Part shown: positions 51,201-60,501 of the stretch, in pieces
How the letters are laid out: every line of letters starts with the position of its first letter
Numbering within the stretch: position 1 is the first letter of the stretch
NCBI GenBank assembly: GCA_002633005.1
Contig: NMRA01000026.1
Coordinates: 346,101 to 410,100, forward strand
Length of the DNA stretch: 64,000 bases
Direction of reading: 5' to 3'
From: Phoronis australis
Taxonomy: Eukaryota; Phoronida; Phoronidae
Notes under the pieces: generated by a model
What the model was told of the DNA's origin: nothing
Seen by the model: only the letters and a program-made list of their open reading frames with translations
Databases searched by the model: none
Translations under genes and position numbers: made by a program

Positions 51201-54200
51201 TCTTTTCTGTTAATTTCGCCAAGTGTCGCTCCTCGGAGCGCTTTCATTGAAACTTTAGTACCTGGTTTTAGTCGCCAGTCGTCAGTGCTATCACTTTCTG
51301 ATTCACCCCACTGATGCGCAATTATTATCAACAAGTCTTAAAACAACACCACCTACAGAGTAATAACTTTTTCTGTACAACGGTTATAATCTCTTGCTAA
51401 ACCACCCTCGCAGAGGGCTATAACCGCGCCGCAGTTATCACTTTTAAAACAGGTTTTCAAGTCTTCAAACAGGAAGTTTGAAATCGGTTTGAGAAGTTAC
51501 AAGGGTAAATGGGAAGTCACCACAAAGCAAAACCACCAAATTTAACGCCCTAATGTCTCAGGGCATTTAGAAAAATGAAGCTCATCATCAAATTACTATA
51601 AAATATTTCATTTCATAACCAATACCTCTTAAACTCAAACAACAGAAAAAGTTAGCTAAACAACTGTCAAATCAATTTCCTTTTGGAATATTTTCAACAA
51701 ACACATCTATTTTTAATCAACAAAAGAAATTTTTACAAAGTAGGCAGGATGACGATGGGTTTTGAGGACGCCAATTATATTTTTCTGGAATCATTGTCAG
51801 AGAACACAAGGACACATGGCTTCTTGGAAACGAATCAAACATCACGATTCTTTTTGACATATCAAAACAAAAAACTCTTTAAGGTTATGTCGGACCTTAT
51901 GTCTGCTCTGTGTATTTTGCCAAGTACCAACAAAACTATACATTTTAACTCGGTAAAAGTACACAGTAGAAAGCCAGTAGAATTTCATTTATTTCACTAA
52001 TCTGCCATCAACAGGGTCACATGGTCATACATTATCAGTAAAACTTAGCAAAAAGAAAGGTACAGTCATAGCAAAACAACGGTAAAAATAACTGCACGAC
52101 CAAATTTCAATGTTCAATATGTAATCTCAATTTCTGGATTATCATTTCGCTCTATTTTAGATAGCACTTCATGAGGAACATTTAAAAAAACACAATTCCT
52201 AAAAGAATTTTGTAGAACAATGAATAAAAAATACAACCTGGAAGTTTCATATGAATCCAATAAGCTACTTCTGAAAAATGAAGTTACAAACAAATATGGA
52301 CACTTTTCTAGGATTTGACCAAACTCGGGTCCTGGCAACTTTAAATATTCAGTGTTCAATTGCTGTCATTGCAAAGCACTTCAAAGGCATAATTCATACA
52401 CTTCATCTCATTATCAGTGACCAAAGCCAGACCCTCCCCCCCCAGAGTCCTTGGGTATTAAGTGCAGCAAGGACTAAGATGAGTATAAATTTTATCTCAT
52501 GATGGGAGGCAGAGGCGACTTCAATCAAAGAGCAGAGAAAGCAAAATCAATAGGCCTTCTGGATGGTACAGTCAGGCATAAATGATTATCAGTTCAGAGT
52601 TGGAAAACACACCACAGCCTGGATAGACACACACACGACATTAAAGCTCCGTTTTGCTCTAGTTAGATGACTAAATACTGGAAATCGAATCAGGCCTTCA
52701 ACTCTCATAAAATCGGTTTCGCAATTTTTCTTACCGTGACAGGAATCTATTTCTGCTACTAACAAGAGTGTTGAAACCATCGACGACTCAAAGAAAACAT
52801 TTGAGAGTTTATCAGGGATGGCTAAGTTATTACTGGGAATTCGAAAATGGTGTATTTTAACTCGAGAAAATGCTTCAGACTTTATTGGGAAACTAGGGCG
52901 CATGCTCGATGCATAGATAACAGTAGATAGGCGTATCGTTCACTTTGTTTTTCTTTCTTATAATAAAGATAATGGTAAGCATTAATCGGTAACTGCTGAT
53001 GGGCGCCCAAGATTGGACATCCGTGCTACCTATACTGATCTATCCAGCAAAGACGCAACAAAGGAAAACAACGGCAGCATCCCATAGATGGGACAATAGC
53101 TTGCGAAACCAATACGACATCATTTGGCACAGGTTACCCAAAATCAGGAACTCCAAAATGGCTCAATGCCTGTGACTCAAGTTGATAATGGAAATATAAT
53201 CCTATCACAGAAAAGAATATTATACCGATTTTATAAGAGTAAGAGGCTCAATTCGATTTACATTTTTAGCCAACTAAACAGGGCGAAATTCACCTTTACA
53301 TAATCAATCACATGGAGACTGTAAACAACTCTAACAAGCCAGCACAGCTCCTTTCATCCTGGCACACATACACATTACAAATGTAAACTTTGCCCAATGC
53401 TAACCTCCCTTTGATCACATGGTGAACCCGACTGGGAGGCCCAAACCCTTAAATCCAACCTAAAATCTACGTTACCAACTGCTCGATGACCCTTTTTCAG
53501 TTACTGACCCTTTCATCAAAATCCATCCAACCACTTTTTAATTAAAAACGCGGGTGTTTAAAAGACTGGATTTTACCTAACGGAACAATCAATGAAAGCT
53601 ACCAATGAGTTCCAGCACTTTTCAACACTAATGCCTTTTAAGTGCCATCCGCACACGGACTTACCCTAGAACAAGTTACTCTTGAAACGAGTTGTCACTT
53701 GGTTCGAGTACTGTCTGGATGCTATTTAAACTAGCGCAACTTACCCCACTTATGACCACATTACTGAGGTAGGGTAACTTGTTCTAAGGTAAGTTGCGAC
53801 ACTTGTAACCGCGAAAGTGGGCTAGGGCTGAAGTAATTATAAGTTGTGGAACTACATACAGACGGTTTTCTTTTGCGCGCCGTATTGGCATCAGATGTTC
53901 ATTGTCACGCACAGAGCGACAACTTCTGCCTTACCCTAGTTATGGGATATGTGTGTGTGTGTGTGTGTGTGGACTTTCAACTCCAAAATGGGGTTAGTTA
54001 CTAGCACTAGTGGAAGTTGTTCTAGCGTAAACTGTGCGTGAACAAGACTTTATTCCCAGCCCGTATACCATACCGGTTTACAAGAAAATGACAGAGACTT
54101 GTCTTCAAGAAGGTATATATATATAACACGCACAATAACTAATTTCTGTGGATCAGCACAATGCTTTGTCGAAGTTCAATAACCAATACCTATACCCATG

Positions 54201-57200
54201 TTTGTACAGCATTGATTTAACAAGCAATTAACAATCAGTATACCTAATTGAGTTACATAGTTTTGCATGAAATAAGAAGCCTCGAAATACTTCGAACTTT
54301 ATGCGGAATTTCATTACTTGGTTATTCGAGTTTGTTCCCTTAGCAATGAATATGGACCATATATGGAAAAGATAGGTCAACCAAAACGTTCATAGCAACT
54401 CTCATTTAGGTGTCAAAAGTGAACGGGGTTGGGATTTGGCTCTTGTGACGAAAGAAAGGTTCTTTTGAAGCATAAACTTGTTATATCATGCTGGTGGTGG
54501 TACAGTGAAAGACTGTGGTTGACCTGGTAAGGGTCAATTTCAACAACGTCGCCATTTTAACGCACTACAGAAGACGCTAACAACACGATGTACCCGGCAA
54601 CCACTGTATGGCAAAATCCATAACTCAGGTGACTCAAAATTGCAAGTGAAACACTCGAAAATACCATTGGATATACTCCATAAAGCAAAATCACAAGCGT
54701 AAAAATTGGCTCACTTGCACAAGTGCCGAGCACTAGAGTTTCAATATTTTTGACGAAGATCTTGGTTATCACTCAGTCCAAATCGGGGATAACGAATGCA
54801 AATATGCCGTCACTCGTATTTCCGAGCAGAGATGTTCACCCGTGTCGAGCTCTGCAAGTAATAGATGAGAGTGTGCCTGCGTGCACTCACAATCCAGAAC
54901 AAAACGCAACACCTTATCAGCTACGAAAATGAACAATGAGACAATATACCAAATGATGAAAACCCCAACATGAGTCAATGGGCGTCACTTCTTTCATTTG
55001 CCAACTCACGACAAAACCTCAAAGCCCCAAAGTACATCCACTTCAAAGCCCGAAATGCCCAATCGAGAAATACAATACTGAACGGGCAAAAAACTCACCG
55101 AAGATGATACCAAAGAGGGCAGAGGACTCACACTATACGATACTTGGCAGAACCCCAGGTACCTAAATGAGAATCTGCTAATTTCGATTTTTTTATTCTT
55201 TCACACAACCGCACACACATTCAACAAGCTTTTGTCATATGTGGAATGAACAAAGTGTGAAAACATTGAAGCGTGTAGACATAAAAAAGCCTCAAAAATC
55301 ATTTATGTTCACTCTAGAAGCAAGAATTTAGAGCAAAAACATAACATCGTCTTAATTCTAACCAGAATGTATGATGAGAAAATAACTAAAAAACATACTC
55401 TTATATACAGCACCAACCCCTGCCTTAGATCCTAAAACTTGTCAGCAGTGTGATAAATTAAGGAATGGATGAAGTGATTAATTAATTAATTTTTCAGGCA
55501 TTGACACGACGATGATTAAGAGCATGTAACATAGAACATACTAGTACATGAGGGTTGGAATCTAGGCCACACAATCGAGAGCCACAAGTGTTAGCAAATA
55601 ATTCCAATATGAGACAGGAATTTAAAGCCATACACGAAACAAACCACAAGGACAATGAAAACAATAGTACACATTTTGAAGAGAACAGAAACGTGATTCA
55701 AAAGGAAGTCTTATTTCAATTCATGAACAGGACAAGTTTGGTTATGAAGAAAATGATTTACTTGTACAAAACACATCATTCATTTAGAGTACAAAACAAC
55801 ACTAGATGTCTCTGCACGCCAAACACAATAACACAACCCAAGTTAAATCTGGTGTCTCACCTCATGACCCACACGGGCTCGTTGTTGACAGACTCCTGCT
55901 GTGAACACTTCAGCTGCGTGTTTTTGCCTTTCTCAATGGCACTACGAATATCTGCCAGAGCTGATTCCACCTCTTCTTTCCTTTCACCCACCAGGTGTCG
56001 CCGCCGCTGCTCTGATTCCACCTCCAACTGTTGCTGGATTTTCTAGGAAAATTCATCAAGTAATATATTATAATTGACTTCAGTGAGAATATCGAGGATA
56101 GTTGGATTAGCTCTTCATTCAATTTCAAACCAGTATCATGTTGTTGTTATTATTGATCCTAAATTCAACCTTGAACTCAAGTTCTAACTGTCTAAGGAAA
56201 TTTATGAAAACTACGAAGAAAAGCGCAAGGAAACCTGTTCCGTAGAGCCTCGATGGGTCAGTTTGAAGTTGTGCTGAAACAGATCAGCTATCCATGCCAG
56301 CTACGTTTTTTATTTCACAGTTTTGGTTTTACTGATTTATTTTTTTCTCAGAAAAGTAAGACAAATACCTAACCTAGCAAATAAAATTAAACGTATTTTG
56401 CCCATCAGGAAAAACAAAAATCAAGACAGTTTATAACTTAGGTAGACAGTTTTGTAATACCGCACACAACAGTGTAAAACCTCTTTAAGTGATTTACTTT
56501 CAGAAAATATGTTCTTTTACTGAGGTTAAAATCTATAAGTTTGTAAATATTTGGCTAAATACAACGGCTCGTCAATAAGGTCACATAATCGATAGCCATA
56601 CTTCAGTCTGGCCACGAAGTAAAATTTGTATGCCCGACTCTGTGCATAAAAAAATTTCCCTGCTCATCTCCATAACATCTAGCCAATTGAATGTGGTGGT
56701 GCCCCAAATGCTTTCAACACACATGACAGAACAGTACTTACAAGTCCTTCAGGTGAAGCTAGGAACTCCTCAATATCACTCCCTTCACGGCTGTCGGACA
56801 GACCATCCAGCACACTAGGCATGCCATTACCACCGGCCGTATCGGACACCACACTCTCTGCGTCACCACTCTCCCCCTCTGACGTTTGTGTCGACAGAGC
56901 GTGTCTATCATCCTCAACAGTGTCGTTCAGAGGAATCTCCGTCATCGTCTGTTCTACCTCTTCCGCACTTATCTGTTGGAGACACGGTCTGCCGTGCATG
57001 GATATGTGCGATGGCGATTTGGTCACTTGATCATCGCCAAATGCCAGTCTTGCTCCTACGTAACTATGAGTGGTCTCTACAGCTGCCACTGGCACACCAT
57101 TGCAGACATATCTGTCATCCCTATCAACATTGTTTGAGACAGAAGAGGGGTCTACAGCTAAACCATTTTCACGTGTAACCAACTCTGGGTGTTCAGTCAA

Positions 57201-57981
57201 AATGGAATCTCTTTCTAACGAGTCTCGTTCTGAACTAGACGAGTCACGGACACGAGAACCATGGGTAGGTAACCGTCTTGCTACTCCTGGGGACTGCTTT
57301 TTCATTTTGGGTATTGCACCATGTTTGTTTGTTCTCAAATGATCAAGTATACCCTGATCATCAAATTTACAATCTTTGACTTGATTCAACTCGGGTATAT
57401 TGTTTCTGATCTCGGCACTGTTGCGTTTGTGGACGAGCTGTTCAAAGGACGGCTGACCAGATCCATCATCAGTTAAACTGTCGTTGATGGCTGGTTCCCG
57501 AGCAACCTGGCTGTAATCAAAGTCTTTCATTTCCTTCTCGGGAGACTCGCAACTGTCACTAGTGTCTGGCTGAGACCCGATCATGAACTCGTCCAAATTT
57601 AAACCCGAAATGGTGCTCAGGTCGCTGGCGCGCCTGGAGCCACCGTCACCGGGGTTAACGTAAAGACTGGTGTCATCGTCTCCATCATCCTGATCACCAT
57701 GGTCACCGGAGCCCATGTCACCACCACCGGTTACCGCTGCATTCTCAGTGGATGATGCTACGTTACTAGCCTCTAATGATACTTTGCTGTCAGTGTCAGC
57801 GTCGCTAGTTTTATCAAAACCGGAATCTTGACAAGATGACTCTTCATTTTCTTCGACCGTCTCAGAGTGAATAATTTCCCTGGAGACATCGTGCTCAGGC
57901 AGTGTCCTCCAGCTGGTCTGGTGAACTTCTGGCAGCACCTGACTCTGTTCGCTCATCATATTCACATGCTGATGTAGCAAT
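21207..57981 (-). CDS. APBA: X11/Mint/LIN-10 adaptor protein (APBA family), 14 coding exons
   Basis: The joined exons give about 1070 residues with all phases closing. Order: acidic Ser-rich N-terminus (1-406); basic coiled coil ending E-P-V-W-V-M-R (407-467); charged linker (468-694); PTB domain (about 705-850) with [16 protein letters not shown] and [18 protein letters not shown]1 (890-970) with loop P-L-G-V; PDZ2 (980-1060) with loop Q-L-G-F; C-terminus H-Y-I. Known of the family: the PTB binds the NPTY-type tail of amyloid precursor protein, the PDZs bind receptors and channels, the N-terminus binds Munc18 and CASK in some members, and the C-terminal tail folds into PDZ1. LIN-10 acts in receptor sorting at Golgi and synapse. 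Human Mint1 is 837 residues, so this one is longer, mainly in the N-terminus and linker. Confidence 0.95.
22214..22354 (-). CDS. APBA: Mint exon 13 (PDZ2, second half)
   Basis: 141 nt, phase 0 at both ends, acceptor ATTTCAG, donor GAG|GTAAGC. It encodes [19 protein letters not shown] and [10 protein letters not shown], nearly invariant in the family. Confidence 0.97.
22811..22884. repeat. About 37-bp tandem duplication in a Mint intron
   Basis: Two adjacent units, each opening GCCAACTTG and closing TGGCTCAAGCAATAACGAA. Confidence 0.8.
23154..23273 (-). CDS. APBA: Mint exon 12 (PDZ1-PDZ2 junction)
   Basis: 120 nt, phase 0, acceptor CTTATTTCAG, donor GTG|GTAAGA. It encodes [16 protein letters not shown] and [16 protein letters not shown]: the last PDZ1 strand and the carboxylate-binding loop of PDZ2. 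Confidence 0.97.
24013..24225 (-). CDS. APBA: Mint exon 11 (PDZ1)
   Basis: 213 nt, phase 0, acceptor TATTGCAG, donor AAG|GTGGGT. It encodes [16 protein letters not shown] and then [20 protein letters not shown], the PDZ1 body. Confidence 0.97.
24993..25175 (-). CDS. APBA: Mint exon 10 (end of PTB)
   Basis: 183 nt, phase 0, acceptor GTTAACAG, donor GAG|GTGAGA. It encodes [16 protein letters not shown], the C-terminal PTB helix, then [12 protein letters not shown], the regulatory linker to PDZ1. Confidence 0.97.
26340..26501 (-). CDS. APBA: Mint exon 9, copy a (PTB core)
   Basis: 162 nt, phase 0, acceptor ATTGCTAG, donor GAA|GTGAGC. It encodes [17 protein letters not shown] and [10 protein letters not shown]. 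Copy b differs by two synonymous bases only. Both copies keep working splice sites, but one protein needs only one. Probably an assembly duplicate. Confidence 0.9.
26627..26697 (-). repeat. tRNA-like SINE segment (copy a)
   Basis: On the minus strand GTGATTCAGTGGAGTA resembles an A box and AAGTTTGAGCCCC a B box, about 40 nt apart. Not a clean cloverleaf. The same segment recurs at 27226-27296 because it lies in the duplicated 598-bp unit. Confidence 0.4.
26780..26780. other. Single-N contig junction
   Basis: One unknown base lies exactly between the two 598-bp copies. Confidence 0.95.
26781..27378. repeat. 598-bp unit, copy b of a tandem pair
   Basis: See copy a (26182-26779). Copy b runs on without a break into the unique sequence leading to exon 8. 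Confidence 0.9.
26939..27100 (-). CDS. APBA: Mint exon 9, copy b (PTB core)
   Basis: Protein-identical to 26340-26501, same phase 0 and same splice sites. In transcript order this copy comes first. Including both would insert a repeated 54 residues into the PTB fold, which would not be expected to fold. Confidence 0.85.
27637..27723 (-). CDS. APBA: Mint exon 8 (PTB)
   Basis: 87 nt, phase 0, acceptor CTGTTTAG, donor CAA|GTGAGT. It encodes [20 protein letters not shown] and then I-M-V-L-N-T-N-L-Q, matching the family's A-P-E-G-E-S-Q-P strand region. Confidence 0.97.
27735..28385. repeat. About 42-46-bp minisatellite next to a PTB exon
   Basis: The core units at 28110-28300 read GATAGCTCATACTGGACCAG then AAGAGAAAGTGGGACAAACA. 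Older, more diverged units (TACTGGA, AAAGTGGG, ATAAACATGG blocks) extend back to about 27735, within 15 nt of the acceptor side of exon 8. Purine-rich on the plus strand. Confidence 0.85.
28386..33335. other. Mint intron 7, remainder
   Basis: AT-rich intron. It contains a 40-bp duplication with CTGCACyGCTAACAGG (29470-29550), a MITE at 31247-31494 and the end of a related one at 32925-33015. The longest open frame, 31429-31914 plus, starts inside the MITE and has no recognisable protein. Confidence 0.5.
31247..31494. mobile_element. 248-bp MITE with TACAGTAAmATyTCGCCAAT ends
   Basis: The left end TACAGTAACATCTCGCCAAT matches the reverse complement of the right end TACAGTAAAATTTCGCCAAT, continuing into TrGGAC. 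A related right end (CCAATTTAG, GGCGGACAAG on the minus strand) lies at 32925-33015. Confidence 0.6.
33336..33487 (-). CDS. APBA: Mint exon 7 (start of PTB)
   Basis: 152 nt, entry phase 1, exit phase 0, acceptor TGTTCTTGTAG, donor AAG|GTCAGT. It encodes [18 protein letters not shown] and [15 protein letters not shown], the first PTB strand and helix. The R-A-R-Y form, not A-A-N-Y as in human Mint1, is what I recall of invertebrate members. Confidence 0.97.
34990..35510 (+). repeat. Interspersed repeat family R1, copy
   Basis: It shares, in order, a CTCAGAAATGGC block, TTGTACTAAAAAGTCATGGT, TGACCCAAT, GTCAAAAATCAAA, CTTTCAGAAAATAT and TTTGGCTAAATG with copies at about 14020-14460, 43370-43690 and 56470-56590 (plus strand), and 46830-47110 and 51990-52330 (minus strand). 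All copies are diverged. Confidence 0.65.
35692..35795. mobile_element. Palindromic MITE family, copy 1
   Basis: About 104 bp. Both arms read AATAkTyGGATATmATGyGC and then CATTTTGAGAACCAGTTT toward a short centre. The other copies are at 42793-42897 and 58073-58175. Confidence 0.75.
36978..37026 (-). CDS. APBA: Mint exon 6 (49-nt small exon)
   Basis: Acceptor TATTTTCAG, donor C|GTAAGA, phase 0 in and phase 1 out. It encodes [14 protein letters not shown]. The block A-K-E-G-E-N-E-S also precedes the PTB domain of vertebrate Mint2 as I recall it. Confidence 0.9.
37697..37806 (-). CDS. APBA: Mint exon 5 (linker)
   Basis: 110 nt, phase 1 in and 0 out, acceptor GTGTTGTAG, donor CAG|GTGAGC. It encodes [18 protein letters not shown] and [14 protein letters not shown], a charged helix-prone linker. 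Confidence 0.9.
37807..40750. other. Mint intron 4
   Basis: No exon supported. A minus-strand copy of the approximately 150-bp tandem-repeat family occupies about 38440-38900, and a possible MITE with CATGATGAC-type ends lies around 39490-39620. Confidence 0.5.
38440..38900 (-). repeat. Diverged copy of the approximately 150-bp repeat family
   Basis: On the minus strand it carries AACTTGGCAGATATGTTTGT and CTGGTGGCAATTTTAG, the same landmarks as the tandem array at 63490-64000 (AATTTGGCAGGTATGTTC, CTAGTGGCAATTTTAG), spaced about 110-150 nt apart. Confidence 0.6.
40751..41167 (-). CDS. APBA: Mint exon 4 (variable linker)
   Basis: 417 nt, phase 1 at both ends. Acceptor TTTTTAG; the donor GAG|GTCGGT is weak but is the one that closes the phase with exon 5 (G-D-Y-D-T). 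It encodes an acidic start ([10 protein letters not shown]), [12 protein letters not shown], His/Ser/Gly-rich sequence and E-R-R-K-E-G. Low complexity, not conserved in known domains. Confidence 0.85.
41168..45293. other. Mint intron 3
   Basis: No exon supported. A palindromic MITE lies at 42793-42897 and an R1 repeat copy at about 43370-43690. Confidence 0.5.
42793..42897. mobile_element. Palindromic MITE family, copy 2
   Basis: Same right arm as copy 1 (AAACTGGTTCTCAAAAT, then GACTATT). The left arm is more diverged (CTCTGAGAACTAGCTTTC). Confidence 0.6.
45294..45400 (-). CDS. APBA: Mint exon 3 (coiled coil)
   Basis: 107 nt, phase 2 in and 1 out, acceptor TATTGTAG, donor AAAG|GTACGC. It encodes [20 protein letters not shown] and then C-R-R-R-E-M-E-K, a strong coiled-coil pattern. 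Both flanking codons form correctly with exons 2 and 4. Confidence 0.88.
46830..47110 (-). repeat. Interspersed repeat family R1, inverted copy
   Basis: On the minus strand it has AAATTGTAGATC-type, GTCAAAAATCAAACTG and GGAATTTCTACTTTC blocks in R1 order. Confidence 0.5.
47280..47710 (-). mobile_element. Penelope-like/retroelement tail with hammerhead-like core
   Basis: On the minus strand CTGACGATGGCCGGAGAATA, then GACCGACC and GAAACGTCGTG (47395 down to about 47355), has the CUGANGA ... GAAA arrangement of a hammerhead ribozyme core, with a stem II of GG/CC and CGG/CCG around one C-A mismatch. Such cores are known in terminal repeats of Penelope-like elements. Next to it lies a diverged approximately 80-bp direct repeat (TACCTTGTCACCAwrGGTAT then GCGG, twice). 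No reverse transcriptase remains. Confidence 0.4.
49572..50487. repeat. About 917-bp unit, copy a of a tandem pair joined at one N
   Basis: About 98% identical to 50489-51406. It contains AAGATGGCGGATCTGGCGC and a CATCAT/CGTCAT trinucleotide stretch. It ends at the base before the N at 50488, and copy b starts directly after it. Confidence 0.9.
50488..50488. other. Single-N contig junction
   Basis: One unknown base between the two 917-bp copies, the same pattern as at 26780. Confidence 0.95.
50489..51406. repeat. About 917-bp unit, copy b of a tandem pair
   Basis: Second copy of 49572-50487. Its trinucleotide stretch reads on the minus strand as an acidic Asp/Glu run, but no surrounding gene was recognised. 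Confidence 0.9.
51990..52330 (-). repeat. Interspersed repeat family R1, inverted copy
   Basis: Its minus strand carries R1 landmarks such as AAATCCTAGAAAAGTGTCCA, a TTTTACTGATAA block and ATGTGACCCTG in family order. Diverged. Confidence 0.5.
53649..54042. mobile_element. 394-bp MITE with internal (GT)n
   Basis: The left end CCGCACACGGACTTACCCTA then GAACAAGTT pairs with the right end read in reverse, TTCACGCACAGTTTACGCTA then GAACAACTT. A GT dinucleotide run lies at 53950-53971, and a second inverted GAACAAGTTACyCT motif near 53770. Confidence 0.5.
55861..56042 (-). CDS. APBA: Mint exon 2 (coiled coil, CASK-binding-like segment)
   Basis: 182 nt, phase 0 in and 2 out, acceptor TTTTCCTAG, donor AG|GTGAGA. 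It encodes a basic coiled coil ([15 protein letters not shown]), then [11 protein letters not shown] and E-P-V-W-V-M-R. The W-V-M-R block also follows the CASK-interacting region of Mint1 as I recall it, so a CASK-binding role is plausible but inferred. Confidence 0.9.
56043..56741. other. Mint intron 1
   Basis: Short AT-rich intron with a partial R1 repeat at about 56470-56590 (CTTTCAGAAAATATG, TTTGGCTAAAT). Confidence 0.55.
56742..57981 (-). CDS. APBA: Mint exon 1 (acidic N-terminal region)
   Basis: A 406-codon exon from ATG 57959 to the donor CTT|GTAAGT. The acceptor ATTCACGTCATTTCAG at 57982 shows a 5' UTR exon upstream; the seven codons between acceptor and ATG are also open. The protein is acidic and Ser/Asp-rich (runs such as [10 protein letters not shown]), predicted disordered, as in Mint N-termini that bind Munc18. 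No Munc18-binding motif could be pinned down. It ends [12 protein letters not shown]. Confidence 0.9.
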
Positions 57982-58832
57982 CTGAAATGACGTGAATAAA
58001 TAGCACCAATAAGACATTTTCTAAATAGGCACCAGCAGTGATGGTCACCTCAACGGAATCATAATCCCCGTTAATGGTCTGACATAACGCGCCGATTTTT
58101 GAGAACCAGTTTTCTCCACTGAATAACAGGCATCAACCTGGTTCTCAAAATACGGGCACATTGTACCAGACTATTGCCATAATCACCAATAACGAACTAG
58201 ATGCAATTGTATGTATAGCAATTGACCTTTCAAGGGCAAGAGGATTGTGGGATACCTACAAATGGCTGCAATGGATTGTAGAACAGCAGTGGATATCTGA
58301 GGCTGCACTTTGGCATAATGGATTGACTATGTGATACTGGGACTGGGTACTAACAACCAAGGCCCTAAAGTACGCAATGCCCTTGTCGTTAATCATCTCG
58401 TTTCCGCTTCTGCGAGGTGCGACATCTAGCGTTGAAGTTTCCAGAGTTCTGCTTACGATTATCACACGAGTACTGGGACACACAGCTGTTTATAATGCGA
58501 AACAAAACTATGAGATGACAGTGCGTTTTTAAAAAAATGGCTTAAAACAGCATATTTCAATAACGCAGTTTTTTGCATATTTTTAAAACATACATTTGAA
58601 ACAAACTATTGTTCAGATTTGATGTAAAACGTAATCCAGGGGTCGCTTAAACAACTCATCAAAATGTCCCAAGGTCCACCACAAAGCATAGAGGGTCCTT
58701 AACATTGTTTAAAGTACGCTAACTCACTGTATACATTTCTGCCATCCGAACCTTAAAAATATACATTTTTACAAATTATGTAATAATTATATCCATTTTC
58801 ACTCTGTATTTTTTACTTGTTTATGCAGAAAC
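57982..58832. other. Upstream of Mint exon 1
   Basis: Intron leading to an unseen 5' exon. It contains palindromic MITE copy 3. No promoter element could be assigned. Confidence 0.45.
58073..58175. mobile_element. Palindromic MITE family, copy 3
   Basis: 103 bp. The arms AATGGTCTGACATAACGCGC then TTTTTGAGAACCAG match, in reverse, AATAGTCTGGTACAATGTGC then ATTTTGAGAACCAG. Confidence 0.75.
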
Positions 58833-59664
58833 ATGGCAAAATCACACAATGCAAGCAAACAAGAGCACATAATAAGAATGAAGCAGTTCATAAACACATT
58901 TATTACAGAAGCCTGTAAAAAACAACACAGAAAGCTGAGACAGTATGATGTAGGCAGTTTAATTGAGGCGCACAATAAAATAGGTGGGTATGGCACGACT
59001 TTGTTTCACTGCAAGCACAGCCTACGTGGAAGTGCTGTTTCGTGAAAATCTTCAATCGGCTTTCCGAAAGTCAGTTGTCTCCCCTGAAAGGATTACTCCT
59101 TCCACAGCATACTTGCTGAGGTTGAAAATGATTTTTTTACTAAATGGTTGCAAAGATGTACACTACAAGCAAAGAGGTCATTGCCACTTGACTAAGTATT
59201 TTCAAGAAGTTCTGCAAGAAAGGTGCTGACAAAAAGTGTCGAAATGCTGAAAAAGAAAACATCAGAACGAAAGCACAGGTGACAAAAAGGCAAAGGAGAC
59301 AAAAAAGGCAAAGGAGACAAAAAAGGTGATAAAAAATTCAAAGGTGACTACAAAAGTCATGTGGAATGAATAACAGCAACAAAGTTAAGTTCAGAAACCA
59401 CGAAATGATAATGAATCAGGTCTATCACACGCTTCACAGTTCAAAAGTGACAGCACCGAGGACTTGGATGCAGGGGATGAAGAGATTTGCTACATCTGTA
59501 ACAAGTGGTCACCATGGCAACTATGCCAATGTGCGGCTTTAGAGATCACTAATTAGGGAAAATGTGAATTCCAAGGCGGCAGCCACTGGACTCACCTAAA
59601 GTTTTGTTGTGATGTGACAGCACTAAGGCGACATGACAGATATTTCTGTCCATCTTAGCGTGCC
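58833..59664 (+). pseudogene. Decayed ORF ending in a PHD-like Cys/His finger
   Basis: A 70-codon start (M-A-K-S-H-N-A-S-K-Q) is followed by frame breaks, a Lys/Gly-rich tandem stretch and, at about 59420-59660, D-E-E-I-C-Y-I-C-N-K-W-S-P-W then, after one stop, G-S-H-W-T-H-L-K-F-C-C-D-V and R-R-H-D-R-Y-F-C-P. The spaced C-x2-C, H-W, C-C and Y-F-C-P pattern resembles the PHD-like finger that closes some transposase-derived proteins. With stops and frameshifts it is a relic. The exact family is unknown. Confidence 0.4.
59279..59341 (+). repeat. About 19-bp tandem repeat
   Basis: Three or four units of GACAAAAAAGGCAAAGGA, inside the decayed ORF. Confidence 0.8.
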
Positions 59665-60501
59665 ATGCCGTCAAAGCCAGCTCCAAGAAGAGTAATACAA
59701 GTGATAACTGGGATCAGTTGTGCTTAATTTGTTGAAATTATAATCAGTTTAGTGACTGTTGTATTTTTTAATTTAAAATTAAATCTACTTTAAAAACATG
59801 TCTATTTTGTTTACTAAATAGCTATTTATTTAATGTATTTTAAAGAGATTGACCATACAAAAGATTGTTTTTGGTTATTTCATGTTCACTGGTCTAATTA
59901 AAACTGGATTATTAACAACTACAGACTTTTTTCTTCTCTTATTTGTTGTTTACAAAAATAACAATTTTGATAGGCCATAGTCTGTTTTCACGTCTACAGG
60001 AAAGAGGGCAAAACAGTCACAACTTTAGGGCCTCAGAGAAAATGGCAGGCTTTTTCATATGTCTTGCAAAAACTCTGTCTGTGGATTGAAAACGAGTTAA
60101 TGCTTACGTTAAAGACTTTGGGTCCTCGGTGTGTAGTATGCCACGGTGAATGCAATATTTGTAAGTTGTGAGACTGGAATGAATCCAAAGAAATGCGAAT
60201 AATCCATTTCTTATTCGAAGAACTGAGTTTTCCAACTGCCTCTTTAAAATACAACAGATGAAATTCACACAGAAACTAATGGGGATTGTTGTACTATTGC
60301 AGCGCCAGTCCATAACAGCCGAGGCCGAGGGGTTACTAGCAGCCTTCGTGTCATCTTATAATTGTCAATGACCTGATTGTTTTGAGGAGACCCTTAATCT
60401 ATTCCCAAAAGGTCTGAACTGGTTGGGCCATTTAGTTTTCAGATTTCAATTGGCAAAATACACAAGAGGTTCACCAACTCTGCCAACTACCACGAAATTA
60501 T

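Larger units (their letters stand above)
45401..55860. other. Mint intron 2 (about 10.5 kb)
   Basis: The largest intron here. It holds R1 repeats, a retroelement-type tail at 47280-47710, the 917-bp duplicated unit at 49572-51406 and a MITE at 53649-54042. No exon between the Mint exons could be supported. Confidence 0.5.

Noticed and set aside
55555-56046. 163-residue plus-strand open frame
   Set aside because: Its second half is the antisense of Mint exon 2, and the first half is ordinary intron sequence.
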